A stretch of DNA of 64,000 nt from G963674835 sp963674835 (GTDB lineage: Bacteria > Planctomycetota > Planctomycetia > Pirellulales > Thermoguttaceae), in the NCBI GenBank assembly GCA_963674835.2, contig CAXXKC010000003.1:2666001-2730000 (forward strand), given 5' to 3'. The notes below the pieces were generated by a model. It did not search any database. It saw only the letters and a list, made by a program, of their open reading frames with translations, and had not been told where the DNA came from. Both the position numbers and the translations under genes were made by a program. Each line of letters opens with the position of its first letter. Positions within the stretch are counted from its first letter, which is position 1. Positions 1 through 9,070 of the stretch are shown piece by piece.

Positions 1-752
1 CCCATCGGCCAACCGCTCGGTGCGGTGAACTCGACGCGATGCTTCTCGGTATCCAGCGACTTGATCCGATGCAGCGAGGCGGTCCAGGAGTGGTAGACCA
101 CCACCACGGCATCGCCCAGGTTCGACCAGGGCTTGATGTTCTCGTCGGCATAGTGAATGGACTCCTTGGTCTTCGGATCCTTGCGGGCCTCTTGGTGGTC
201 TTTGTAAGGTACGCCGGGGCCAGCCGAGCGGTAGAAGCCCTCGTTGGGCAGTCGGGCCGGCGTTGCGCGGTGGCCGTTGACCCAGATCTCGCGGAAGTAC
301 CAGCCCTTGTTTTGCACGCCAGGGATGTGAGCGGTCCAGATTGGGCCGTCGCCCTTCTTCCACCCTGTGATCGGCTGGCCACCGCTGACCACAACCTTCT
401 CGCCCGGCCAGGCGGCGTAGGTGATCGGCGACTCCTGGGTGCCGGAATCGGCCTCGGTGAGCACGATCGGCTCGCTCACCCGATAGGTCCCGCCACGGAT
501 GATCACCAGGATCGGTTTGGCGTGTCTACCCTCGGCCTTCCGCTTCCGCACGGCGTCGCGGGCCGCCGGGATGGACGCCAGGGGGCCATCCTTGCCGTCG
601 GCGGCCGGGTCGGCGATCGTACCCGACCAGGCGTCGTTTCCATTCGAAGCGACGTAGAGATCGGCCTTCGGCGCCTCGGCGGCCAGGGCAACCGAGGCCG
701 ACAGCCAGACGGTCGCCGCAAACAACGCACACCGGATGGATCGGATAGTCAT
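1..752 (-). CDS. Secreted right-handed beta-helix (pectate-lyase-like) protein, 3' part beyond the window
   Basis: The frame runs from an ATG at 752 to the window edge without a stop, so the C-terminus is missing. An AGGAG lies six bases upstream of this ATG. The first 24 residues form a signal peptide (basic start, hydrophobic core, ending ALAA). After it come LYVASNGNDAWSGT, IRGGTYRV and a phrase about residues 100-115 that reads TYAAWPGEKVVVSGG. This is the usual opening of parallel beta-helix polysaccharide lyases and related surface proteins, which are abundant in planctomycetes. The helix coils and any catalytic residues lie outside the window, so substrate and activity cannot be told. 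Family call is firm, function is not. Confidence 0.8.
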   Translation of the reverse strand, partial: MTIRSIRCALFAATVWLSASVALAAEAPKADLYVASNGNDAWSGTIADPAADGKDGPLASIPAARDAVRKRKAEGRHAKPILVIIRGGTYRVSEPIVLTEADSGTQESPITYAAWPGEKVVVSGGQPITGWKKGDGPIWTAHIPGVQNKGWYFREIWVNGHRATPARLPNEGFYRSAGPGVPYKDHQEARKDPKTKESIHYADENIKPWSNLGDAVVVVYHSWTASLHRIKSLDTEKHRVEFTAPSGWPM

Positions 753-1057
753 GGCAGGCTCCTCGCTACTGTGGGAAGGTGAAGGGGGAGGGAACTCTCT
801 GGGGGCGTGACACAGTCGGGAGACTACATCACAACGGGGGGACGTCGGCGGGCCAGCCGTGGTTGGCTGGTGACGTGTTATTATAGGCGGTTCCCCCGAC
901 TGCCGCTACCTCCACGGGCCGGACTGTGAGGCCCCATCCCTTTGCAGCGCCGATTCGGCCGGGTATCATATCGAAACTGCCGAGAAGTGGGCAGTTCCGC
1001 CCAACCCCCGCGGGATTCATCCTTGTTGTCGGGCCTTGAAACTGAGGAGATCGGACT
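753..1057. other. Divergent intergenic region
   Basis: About 305 bases between the minus-strand beta-helix gene and the plus-strand fucose-isomerase-like gene. It contains a TATAAT read on the minus strand (880-885), a small CCAGCC/GGCTGG hairpin near 855-872, and an AGGAG just before the ATG at 1058. No conserved small frame was recognised. Confidence 0.5.
880..908 (-). promoter_or_regulatory. Possible promoter of the beta-helix gene
   Basis: A perfect TATAAT lies on the minus strand at 880-885. Seventeen bases upstream is TAGCGG at 903-908, which is a poor -35 match. It would give a leader of about 120 bases. Only the -10 is convincing. Confidence 0.3.
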
Positions 1058-2722
1058 ATGGCTGCGTACCAACTCCCGACCGTCACCAAACCGCCCAAGG
1101 CGAAGAAGAAGCAGGTGCTGCTGGTAGCCAGCGGCGATCTGCGACTGTCGGCCAACCAGGAGTGTTGGCCCGCCCAAAGCCAGATGGAAGAGGCCTTGGG
1201 CCGAGCGGTGGCGGCAGCCGGATACGACTTGGTTCGCGCGCACCCCTACAAGCCCGACGAGAAGCACGGCTTCATCGCCTCGCAGAAGGAAGGCATGTGC
1301 GTGTTCGCCGGCATCGATCCGAAGGCCAAGGTGATCGTGGCCGAGGCGGTCTGGCAATACTCCCATCACGTTCTGGCCGGGCTCCTCAGCCACGAGGGTC
1401 CGATCCTTACCGTCGCCAATTGGTCGGGAACGTGGCCTGGCTTGGTCGGCATGCTCAATCTCAACGGCGGTCTGACCAAGGCCGGCAAGAAGTACGCCAC
1501 GCTTTGGAGCGAAGACTTCACCGACGATGCGTTCCTCAAGAACCTCCGCCGCTGGCTCGAAGATGGCAAGGTGCGTCACGATCTCCGGCACGTTACGCCA
1601 CTGAAAAAGGTGAAGATTCCCTCGGCCGAGCAGCGACTGGGTGAAGCCCTGGCACAACAGTTGGCCCACGACAAAGCAATCGTCGGCATTTTCGACGAGG
1701 GCTGCATGGGAATGTACAACGCGATCATCCAGGACGAACTACTGAACCCGGCCGGCGTGTACAAAGAACGCCTGAGCCAATCGGCCCTGTATTACGAGAC
1801 CACCCAGGTCAGCGATGCAGAAGCCCAGGCCGTCTACCAGTGGCTGAAGGACCGGGGCATGACCTTCTGCTACGGTCCCAACCCCGAGAAGGATCTGACC
1901 GAAGAACAAGTGCTGCTGCAGTGCAAGATGTACGTCGCCGCGCTACGGATCGCCGACGATTTCGGATGTAGCGTTGTGGGTATCCAATACCAGCAGGGCC
2001 TTAAGGATCTCCTGCCGGCGAGTGACTTGGTCGAAGGCATGCTGAACAACAGCGAGCGTCCGCCCGTGACCAGCCGCGACGGCAAGCGAGTCCTCTACGA
2101 TGGCGGTCCCCTGGTCCACTTCAACGAGGTCGACGAGTGCGCCGGCCTGGACGGCCTCATGACCTACCGCGTTCACAAGGCGATGGGCCAACCGGTCGAG
2201 AATACGCTCCACGATATGCGCTGGGGCGACTGGGACCAGTCCGGCACGGTTGACGACTACGTCTGGGTGTTTCTGATCAGTGGAGCCGTTCCGCCGGCTC
2301 ACTTTGCCGAGGGCTGGAAAAGCGCTTCCAGCGAGCGACAGCCCGGAATGTATTTCCGCCTCGGCGGCGGCACCGTCAAAGGCGTTTCCAAGCCGGGTGA
2401 GATCGTTTGGTCGCGAATCTTCGTCGACGACGGACGGCTTCGCATGGATCTGGGCCGCGCCGGCGTCGTCGAGTTGCCGGATGAAGAAACAGAACGCCGC
2501 TGGAACCTCACCACTCCGCAGTGGCCCATCATGCACGCTGTGCTCTACGGCGTGTCGCGCGATCAGATGATGGCCAAGCACAAGGCCAACCACATCCAGG
2601 TCGTGTATGCCGATAGCGCCCGAGCTGCCGACAAGGCGCTTCTGGCCAAGGCCGCCATGGCCGAAGCGATGGGCATGGATGTGTCGCTCTGCGGCACCCG
2701 CAAAGACGGAAAGGCCTGGTAG
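1058..2722 (+). CDS. L-fucose isomerase-like protein
   Basis: A 554-residue cytoplasmic protein without a signal peptide. The ATG has AGGAG eight bases upstream. Residues 121-134 (NWSGTWPGLVGMLN) and the alternating alpha/beta pattern of the first 300 residues resemble the L-fucose/L-arabinose isomerase superfamily, which interconverts aldoses and ketoses with a divalent metal. The length is close to that of fucose isomerases (about 590). The later block HFNEVDECAGLDGLMTY is acidic and could carry metal ligands, but I could not align them with certainty. The neighbours (beta-helix protein, Gfo/Idh oxidoreductase) support a sugar-degradation role. Substrate unknown; a non-catalytic homologue is possible. 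Confidence 0.6.
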   Translation: MAAYQLPTVTKPPKAKKKQVLLVASGDLRLSANQECWPAQSQMEEALGRAVAAAGYDLVRAHPYKPDEKHGFIASQKEGMCVFAGIDPKAKVIVAEAVWQYSHHVLAGLLSHEGPILTVANWSGTWPGLVGMLNLNGGLTKAGKKYATLWSEDFTDDAFLKNLRRWLEDGKVRHDLRHVTPLKKVKIPSAEQRLGEALAQQLAHDKAIVGIFDEGCMGMYNAIIQDELLNPAGVYKERLSQSALYYETTQVSDAEAQAVYQWLKDRGMTFCYGPNPEKDLTEEQVLLQCKMYVAALRIADDFGCSVVGIQYQQGLKDLLPASDLVEGMLNNSERPPVTSRDGKRVLYDGGPLVHFNEVDECAGLDGLMTYRVHKAMGQPVENTLHDMRWGDWDQSGTVDDYVWVFLISGAVPPAHFAEGWKSASSERQPGMYFRLGGGTVKGVSKPGEIVWSRIFVDDGRLRMDLGRAGVVELPDEETERRWNLTTPQWPIMHAVLYGVSRDQMMAKHKANHIQVVYADSARAADKALLAKAAMAEAMGMDVSLCGTRKDGKAW

Positions 2723-3057
2723 CACCAATTCATCCTGCGGACCTCGGCGAGCGACGCCCGGCCTCCGGAGTTGCATTCGCGGATTCGAGATCCTCCGTGG
2801 AATACGCAGAAGGCCTTGTCCGACAAGCAGTTCGGGCAAGGCCTCTTTGCTCGAGTTCGTTGGGGGAATCGCTTCGATCGTTGCTTCATCGTCGAGCTTC
2901 CACTGTCGAAACACTGAAAACGGAACTTCTGCGAGAGCCGATGCTCCCGGACTCGCGTTTCTTCATCGCAAGGCTTCCCTGCCGCTTGCGTTCCAAGCAC
3001 AATGGGGCTCAGAGGTGAGTACCTCTCCAGACGTCTTTTGACCACGGGAGTCAGACC
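2723..3057. other. Intergenic region with one hairpin
   Basis: About 335 bases between two plus-strand genes. Apart from the terminator-like hairpin at 2810-2843 nothing convincing was seen; the open frames crossing it have no recognisable protein character. Confidence 0.5.
2810..2843 (+). terminator. Terminator-like hairpin after the isomerase-like gene
   Basis: Arms 2810-2822 and 2831-2843 pair over 13 positions with one G-T wobble around an 8-base loop, followed by CTTTG. The stem is strong but the T-tract is only three bases, so factor-independent termination is likely rather than certain. Confidence 0.5.
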
Positions 3058-4374
3058 ATGCAGAATGCGAAGGATGAGCTAACACGGCGCGATGTACTCG
3101 AACGTTCTCTGGCGGTTGGGGCCGCCATGGCGGTGCCGTGGTTCGTACCGGCTGCGGCGCGGGGTGCCGAGAACAAAGCGGCCGCTTCGGAGAGGATCAC
3201 ACTAGGGGTGATTGGCATCGGGCCGCGCGCCACTTACGACCTTCGCTCGATGCTCAAGCAACCCGACTGCCAGTGCGTTGCCATCTGCGACGTTCAAGCC
3301 AGCCGCCGGGATGCTGGAAAACAGCTCGTCGACAAGCACTACGGCAACAGCGACTGCAAGCTCTATCGCGACTTCCGCGAGTTGCTGGCGCGGCCCGACA
3401 TCGACGCCGTGCTCATCGCCACCGGCGACCGATGGCATGCTCCGGCTTCGATTCTCGCAGCGCAGGCGGGCAAGGATGTCTACAGCGAGAAGCCCTGCGG
3501 CCTGACCATTGGGCTCTGCCAGACGTTAGACAATGCGATCCAGAAGACCGGCCGCGTTTTTCAGGCCGGCACCCAGCGGCGGAGCGTGACCAACTTCCAG
3601 GCCGCGGTTTCACTCGCCCGCAGCGGCAAGCTCGGAAAGCTGAAGACCCTCTATGCGTCCGTGTATCAGCCCTCGTTCGACACGGCGTGGTTGCCGGGCG
3701 AGCCCACGCCGCCGCGCGATGTTGTCGATTGGGATCTCTGGCTGGGCCCAGCGCCCTGGCGCCTCTACAATCACCAGTACGTCGACGGCAAGTGGCGCGG
3801 TCAGTGGGACTTCGATTCCGGGGCACGCCTGCTCGACTGGGGTGCGCACACCGTAGACCTGTGCCAGTGGGCCAACGATGCCGACAATTCCGGCCCCATC
3901 GAGTTCGAGGCCACGGAGAAGACGATCAACGCTCGTTACGCCAACGGCGTGGAACTGATTCTCGATTGCCTGGAAACCCCCTTTGGCACGCGGACCGGCT
4001 GGGTCCAGTCGCTGGGCACCTGTCCGGTCCGTTTCGTGGGCGAGGAAGGTTCCGTCGAGACAGGCGACAACGGAGGTATCGAAGTGCAGCCGGCATCGCT
4101 CAAGGCGGAAGTCGCCAATGCGGTGACGAAGCGCAACGTCGGGCTCGATGTTTCACTGCACGCTCGCAACTTCTTCGACTGCATCAAGTCGCGTGCCAAA
4201 CCGGCGGCCAATTCGCAGGTCATGCGACGCTCGCACACCGCTTGCCACGCCGCCGCGCTGGCCTGGATCCTCAAACGCCCGCTGAAATTCGACCCAGCAA
4301 AGGAGGAATTCATCAACGACGACGAAGCCAACGGGCTTCGAACTCGCCCGGCTCGGGCACCGTGGGCCGTCTGA
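3058..4374 (+). CDS. Tat-exported Gfo/Idh/MocA family oxidoreductase
   Basis: A 438-residue NAD(P)-dependent oxidoreductase. The N-terminus has a twin-arginine signal (TRRDVLERSLAVG followed by a hydrophobic stretch and AAARGAE), so the enzyme is probably exported folded with its cofactor. The Rossmann start is LGVIGIGPRATYD near residue 50, and the family motif EKP is at residues 144-146. The C-terminal half carries the usual GFO_IDH beta-sheet region with DWGAHTVDLCQWA. Exported members of this family are very numerous in planctomycetes and their substrates are mostly unknown. It lies downstream of an isomerase-like gene with its own intergenic region, so co-transcription is unlikely. Confidence 0.9.
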   Translation: MQNAKDELTRRDVLERSLAVGAAMAVPWFVPAAARGAENKAAASERITLGVIGIGPRATYDLRSMLKQPDCQCVAICDVQASRRDAGKQLVDKHYGNSDCKLYRDFRELLARPDIDAVLIATGDRWHAPASILAAQAGKDVYSEKPCGLTIGLCQTLDNAIQKTGRVFQAGTQRRSVTNFQAAVSLARSGKLGKLKTLYASVYQPSFDTAWLPGEPTPPRDVVDWDLWLGPAPWRLYNHQYVDGKWRGQWDFDSGARLLDWGAHTVDLCQWANDADNSGPIEFEATEKTINARYANGVELILDCLETPFGTRTGWVQSLGTCPVRFVGEEGSVETGDNGGIEVQPASLKAEVANAVTKRNVGLDVSLHARNFFDCIKSRAKPAANSQVMRRSHTACHAAALAWILKRPLKFDPAKEEFINDDEANGLRTRPARAPWAV

Positions 4375-4414
4375 GTCGCGACGGCTAGATGACCGCGACA
4401 CTTATCGAGCATTT

Positions 4415-4456
4415 GGGGGATCGTTCCATTGGACCAGCACCATGGAACAGTCCCCC
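4415..4456. terminator. Hairpin between convergent genes
   Basis: GGGGGA and GTTCCAT on the left pair with ATGGAAC and TCCCCC on the right, separated by a 2-base imperfection and a 12-base loop. It sits between the 3' ends of the oxidoreductase (plus) and the MBL hydrolase (minus), so it may end both. Neither side has a clear T-tract. Confidence 0.45.
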
Positions 4457-4582
4457 ACTGATCTTCGTCGTCTGATCGAAGATGACCCTCGCGAGGGAGT
4501 CAACGGGATCGCGTCTGCTGGTGGAGCGTCCGTGGGTTCGGTCCGGGATAAAATCCCGCCGTAGGCGCCACGCCCGGCCCGA

Positions 4583-5323
4583 TCAGAACTCCAGCTCCAT
4601 GAGGTCTTCGCCGATCAGGGTGTCTGGGAAGATGGCTCGCGCCGCGTCCAGGCCGATCGGGTCCGCCTCCTCGGCCATGGGATTGATGTGCACAAGCACG
4701 AGCCGCCCGACATCCGCCCGCTTGGCGACGTCGGCAACCGGCGTAGTGTGGCTGTGACCGGTGCGCGCGGCCAGCTCCGAGTGCTCGTCGCTGAAGTAAC
4801 ACTCGTGCACCAGCAAGTCGACGCCGCGAATCTTCTCGATGTAGTCGGCCGTCGGCAACGCAGTTGTATCGGTCACGTACGCCATCGAGTGGCCCGGCCA
4901 ATCGAGGCGGAAACCGGTCGAACCACCTTGATGCGTCAAGGGAAAGTTTGTCAGGCGTCCCCCGCCGGGCAATGGCTCGAGCGGCCTTAACGGCAGCAGT
5001 TCGATAGCCGGCCTCTTGGGGAACAGGGCGGGCGCGAACAGATGCTCGTCAATCGCCTTAAGGTTCTCCGCCAGGCCGTGGACCCGGACGTGGTCCAAGG
5101 GGTGCACGTGTGTGATGCCCAGCAGAAAGGTGAGCCCGATGCAGTGATCAAGATGAACGTGGCTGAGATAGATGTCCAGTTCGGCGGTCTGGAGCCGTTT
5201 GGCGACACGAAACATGCCCGTGCCCGCATCGAGCATGACTCCCTGCTCCGGAAGAAGCAGACAGGCCGTATGCCGCGTATCGCTCGGATGATACCCGGTC
5301 GTGCCCAATAGAATGAGTTTCAT
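4583..5323 (-). CDS. MBL-fold metallo-hydrolase (RNase Z-like)
   Basis: A 246-residue protein. I chose the ATG at 5323, because the family begins directly with the strand MKLILLGTTG; the longer frame would add 16 basic residues unlike the family. The metal-binding motif SHVHLDH gives H55, H57, D59 and H60. Further ligands are suggested by VTDTTAL (about 150) and GHSHTTP and LVHINP near the C-terminus. The pattern is that of the RNase Z / beta-lactamase superfamily III group, which cleaves phosphodiesters or related esters. The gene lies 69 bases downstream of the AsmA-like gene on the same strand. The exact substrate cannot be read from the sequence. Confidence 0.85.
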   Translation of the reverse strand: MKLILLGTTGYHPSDTRHTACLLLPEQGVMLDAGTGMFRVAKRLQTAELDIYLSHVHLDHCIGLTFLLGITHVHPLDHVRVHGLAENLKAIDEHLFAPALFPKRPAIELLPLRPLEPLPGGGRLTNFPLTHQGGSTGFRLDWPGHSMAYVTDTTALPTADYIEKIRGVDLLVHECYFSDEHSELAARTGHSHTTPVADVAKRADVGRLVLVHINPMAEEADPIGLDAARAIFPDTLIGEDLMELEF

Positions 5324-5392
5324 GACGCTGCGCGCCCGGTGGTTCGATTTCCGTGCCCGCCCGATCGGCACACACTCTGGCCGACCTTCATC

Positions 5393-8300
5393 TTACTGCT
5401 TCTGCGGCGGGTTGAACAACCGGTCGAGCCCCTTGTTCAACTGTTCCTGAAGCAGGTTCTGGGCAGCACCCTGCAGGAACTGGCGGGAAACCTGTTCAAG
5501 GGCTCCGCGGTCAAGTTTCGGACGGTCCAGCGTGCCGCCGACGGGCAATCGAAGCGTTTGCTCGCGCAGGGCAGAACTGACCGCCTTGTTGGCCTGCCAC
5601 TTGGGCGGGACCGGCATCTCAGCCACTAACGACAGGCTCTTGTCGAACCCCACGGACCCCTGCGTTCGAACGGTCACATCCGAGAGATTCAGCGCAAGCC
5701 CTCGATGATAGACGCGACCGTTGGCCATCTGGAAATCGATCGTCGACTCCCTCGCGATCTGCGCCGGCCCCTTGTATCCCAGGGCCAAGGCCAACTCTTC
5801 CAGCAGCGGTCCGGGGCCAATCTCGACGGAATGCACGATCATACGGCCGTCCACCCGCCCGCGTTCGGGCTGTTCCAAAGGAACCTGCAACTGATCCATG
5901 TCGATCGAGAAACGTCCCTCGGCCGCTGCCACCCCCGCCAGCGCCGGCGCGATGTACTTCAGCGCACTCATGCACATCGCCGGATTGATGCGCACCTGAT
6001 CGGCTACGCGGCCCGGCTGCACGGATAGCATGCTGGTGTTCTTGGCCAGTTGAATCCGCGGCGTCAGGCGCACCTTGCCTTCGTTCACGTCCAATTCCAA
6101 TGGGCGGAAGTTGACCGTGCCGCCGGCAAGCTTGGCCTGCAGGCTGCCCGGCCCGACTCGGAATCCGTACATTTCCAGCGAAGTCCAGTCCAGTGCGGCG
6201 CTGCCCTCGGCCGTCACAAGATCCAAGGGGCCATGATACGCAACCGGGCTGGCGCCGCGGCCCGACGCGCGGACCGACGTGCCCAAGATCGCCTGGAGCA
6301 GCTCGGAGATCGGCCCCAGGTCGTACTGAACGTGCCCCTCCAAGTCGACGCGCGGTTGGCCCGCGGCGGTCGCGATCTCTCCGCCTAACTCCAGCGAGGC
6401 CATCTGCGACGTCAGAGTCGCCCGCTGCAGATGCACGATGCCACACGCCGGGTCGTAATCTCCGCGGCCGGCAACGTTGATCACCGGTTGCCGGATCGTG
6501 CTGCCCGATGCGCTCATCACGGCCACGTCGCGAACGGTCGCTTCCACGGTGCCGGCAGTCTTGCCGTCGGCCTGTTTGAGATTGACGTCTCCGGACAGTA
6601 ACCCGGCCACTCGCCATGTGGGAACCGATGTGCCCGCGGCCGTGATCCACTGCTGTAGCCGACTTAGATCTCCTTGAACGTGCAGCAAGCCGGTCATCTG
6701 GAGATCGCCCTCTTTCGGCAAGGCGATCCTCCCTTGATTCAGTTGCACGGCGAGACTTTGGCTGGACAGCGTGGCCTGCGCTACCTCGCCGCTTCGCTCG
6801 GACCACTTCCACGCGCCCGTGGCAAGAAGATCGACGCGTGGCTCCTCCACGCGAACACCCGGCCCTGACACTGCAAGCTGACTCACGCTGATCTGGGCAC
6901 GATGGACCTCGATCTGTTGCGTGGAACCCGTAATCTGCACCAGCATTTGGTGCGATCCGGCAAACTGGCAGTCGTTCAGGTCGACCCAAGGTGCCAGACG
7001 CGGACGCCATTGCTCCAGTTGGCCTTGCGCGCGAATCTGGACGCGCCATGGCCCACCGTCGGCCAGCCGGGCCACCGGTTGCATCAACTGCGCCTCAAGC
7101 TGTTCCGAACCGCTTCCCGCTTGCAGCAGCGCCGTGTCGACCCGCGTGTCGGCTGTGAAATCGGTGCTGCCGGTGGCAGCCAAGCGGACATTCAGGCTCC
7201 CCTCCCTCCACGCCGGCCGATCAGGCAGCGAGAACTCGAAGTTGCGAACCTGCCACTGGCCGTCCGCGCGAAACGTCTGTTGGGGAGTCCGCTCCCAGCT
7301 CAGTTGCATCGAGCTCGTTCCCGATAGTCGGAGTTGGCCCAGGTCGATCAGCCCACGCAGTTCCTCCGCCAACCGATCGAGGTTCAGCGTCGCGGTGGCC
7401 GTCAACTTCTCCGTCGTGCCGGAGCCACTCACCTTCAGGAAGTCGGACTCGCACACTAGGCTCTCCACAACGGGACCCTTGTCGGTCTGATGCGCGCTGA
7501 AGGCCACTTGGATCGGCTTCTCCCAGGTGACCGTCCGCCCGCCGTTGACGGCCTGGAGCTTGCTCGACGTGAGCTGTCCCTGCCAAAGCATGCCTTGCGA
7601 CCCGCGGCGACTGTCCAGCACCGCTTTGACCAACCCCGAAGTGATCTGCGTATTCTTTTGGAGGCGAAGCGTCGTGGGCAGCAAGGCGGCCAAGCGGGCC
7701 AGGTCGAGTTGCGTTTCGACGTGGTAGGTCTGTTGGGGAAGGGACGCCAGCAACTCGCCGGATGTGCCTCCCACCTCGAGCGAGCCCGACGCCTGAACTC
7801 GTCCCAGGTCGCTCTGCACGTCCAGTTGATCGATCTTCAGTCGCCCGTCTTGCCAGGCTGTCTGGCCGCCGATTTCCAGCTTTGCCAGGCGCACCTCGTC
7901 GGTCCCCAAGGTCGCCTCGGTTATGCGAAACTGTTCGGCACTCGCCTTGCCGCCGACCGTGAGCGATGTTCCCTGGCTCGACCGGTCCCAGCTTCCCTCG
8001 ACCGTCGACGTAAGCCAGCCGCCCAGGCGAATCGGATTGGACAGGACTCGCCCAAGCACCGACTGAAGCATATCCAACGGCAGGCCTTCGGCGTTCAGTT
8101 TCGCTGTATTCTGTAGTGGCGGGCCGTCGCCCGGCTGATAGCCGCTCTGGCGCATCGCCAGATCCACCTGGAAACGTCCCGGATGGCTGGCATCGTCGAT
8201 GGTCGCCGAGGACGTGACCACGATTGGCTTCTGCTGGTCGGCCACCAGCGTTAGACTTCCTTGCACACCCTTGATTTGCCATTGGCGCTGCGTCGCCGTA

Positions 8301-8812
8301 TCCAGCACCGACACAGTGCCGTCGGCGATGTCGATCCCCATGTCGACCGCACCCCCGCTGCTCTCTGGCAATCTGGCGATTAGATCTTCCACATTGCTGC
8401 CGTCGGGGCGAAGCACCAGTGTGAGATGTGGCCGCTCGACGCGGAATCGTCCCGGGCTCGACAAGTTCAGCAGAAGCGACAACAGCGTGCGGTCGCTCTC
8501 CGCTTCGGCCGCTTCGAGTACGGTTTGTCCCTGTTCGTCGCGAACCGCCACTTGCGATGCTTGAATAGGCGAGAACCAGCCCAGGGAAATCCCTTGCACG
8601 GTCAAGTTGCCGCCGACTTGACTGCCGGCTCGCTGGATCACCCACGATGCCACGAAGCTATGCGATACGAGCATCGGCAACAGCCAGATGAGCCCCAGCA
8701 CACCTAAGGCGGCCAACCACGGCCAACGCCGGTGCCGCCGCATTTCGGCACGGGGCCGCTCCTTCTGGGATGAGAAGAACGATCGTCGTTTGACGTGCGT
8801 GGCCGTCGACAT
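5393..8812 (-). CDS. Large AsmA/TamB-like envelope protein
   Basis: A 1139-residue protein. The ATG at 8812 has GGAG seven bases upstream; a GTG four codons earlier overlaps this site and is less likely. A single transmembrane helix (about residues 30-50, WPWLAALGVLGLIWLLPML) is followed by more than 1000 residues of beta-rich repeats typical of AsmA/TamB/YhdP-type proteins (GNLTVQGISLGWFSPIQASQ; repeated LxLxG strands). Such proteins hang from the inner membrane into the periplasm and are linked to lipid or outer-membrane protein transport. The C-terminus (PVGGTLDRPKLD then LNKGLDRLFN) resembles the AsmA-like C-terminal module. Gene neighbours give no further clue. Confidence 0.7.
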   Translation of the reverse strand: MSTATHVKRRSFFSSQKERPRAEMRRHRRWPWLAALGVLGLIWLLPMLVSHSFVASWVIQRAGSQVGGNLTVQGISLGWFSPIQASQVAVRDEQGQTVLEAAEAESDRTLLSLLLNLSSPGRFRVERPHLTLVLRPDGSNVEDLIARLPESSGGAVDMGIDIADGTVSVLDTATQRQWQIKGVQGSLTLVADQQKPIVVTSSATIDDASHPGRFQVDLAMRQSGYQPGDGPPLQNTAKLNAEGLPLDMLQSVLGRVLSNPIRLGGWLTSTVEGSWDRSSQGTSLTVGGKASAEQFRITEATLGTDEVRLAKLEIGGQTAWQDGRLKIDQLDVQSDLGRVQASGSLEVGGTSGELLASLPQQTYHVETQLDLARLAALLPTTLRLQKNTQITSGLVKAVLDSRRGSQGMLWQGQLTSSKLQAVNGGRTVTWEKPIQVAFSAHQTDKGPVVESLVCESDFLKVSGSGTTEKLTATATLNLDRLAEELRGLIDLGQLRLSGTSSMQLSWERTPQQTFRADGQWQVRNFEFSLPDRPAWREGSLNVRLAATGSTDFTADTRVDTALLQAGSGSEQLEAQLMQPVARLADGGPWRVQIRAQGQLEQWRPRLAPWVDLNDCQFAGSHQMLVQITGSTQQIEVHRAQISVSQLAVSGPGVRVEEPRVDLLATGAWKWSERSGEVAQATLSSQSLAVQLNQGRIALPKEGDLQMTGLLHVQGDLSRLQQWITAAGTSVPTWRVAGLLSGDVNLKQADGKTAGTVEATVRDVAVMSASGSTIRQPVINVAGRGDYDPACGIVHLQRATLTSQMASLELGGEIATAAGQPRVDLEGHVQYDLGPISELLQAILGTSVRASGRGASPVAYHGPLDLVTAEGSAALDWTSLEMYGFRVGPGSLQAKLAGGTVNFRPLELDVNEGKVRLTPRIQLAKNTSMLSVQPGRVADQVRINPAMCMSALKYIAPALAGVAAAEGRFSIDMDQLQVPLEQPERGRVDGRMIVHSVEIGPGPLLEELALALGYKGPAQIARESTIDFQMANGRVYHRGLALNLSDVTVRTQGSVGFDKSLSLVAEMPVPPKWQANKAVSSALREQTLRLPVGGTLDRPKLDRGALEQVSRQFLQGAAQNLLQEQLNKGLDRLFNPPQKQ

Positions 8813-9070
8813 GGCAATCTCCACGGGCTTCAGATTTGGGCCGCGTATTCTAGTCGGGGCGGGGGGAGAGCACCAGATCGACTTGTCGACGACCGGTCAA
8901 GAGGGCCGATAAATGCAATGATCGCCGCAAGTCATTTTCTGCAAACATCTTATGAAATACGCCATCAACGGGCTGCCGGCCTCACCCAACGAGCACCCCG
9001 TCCGATTCATGGATCGCAGGCTACCGGCCCGATACCATGAATCGCTTGGCCCACCCAGCGAGATCCCCGA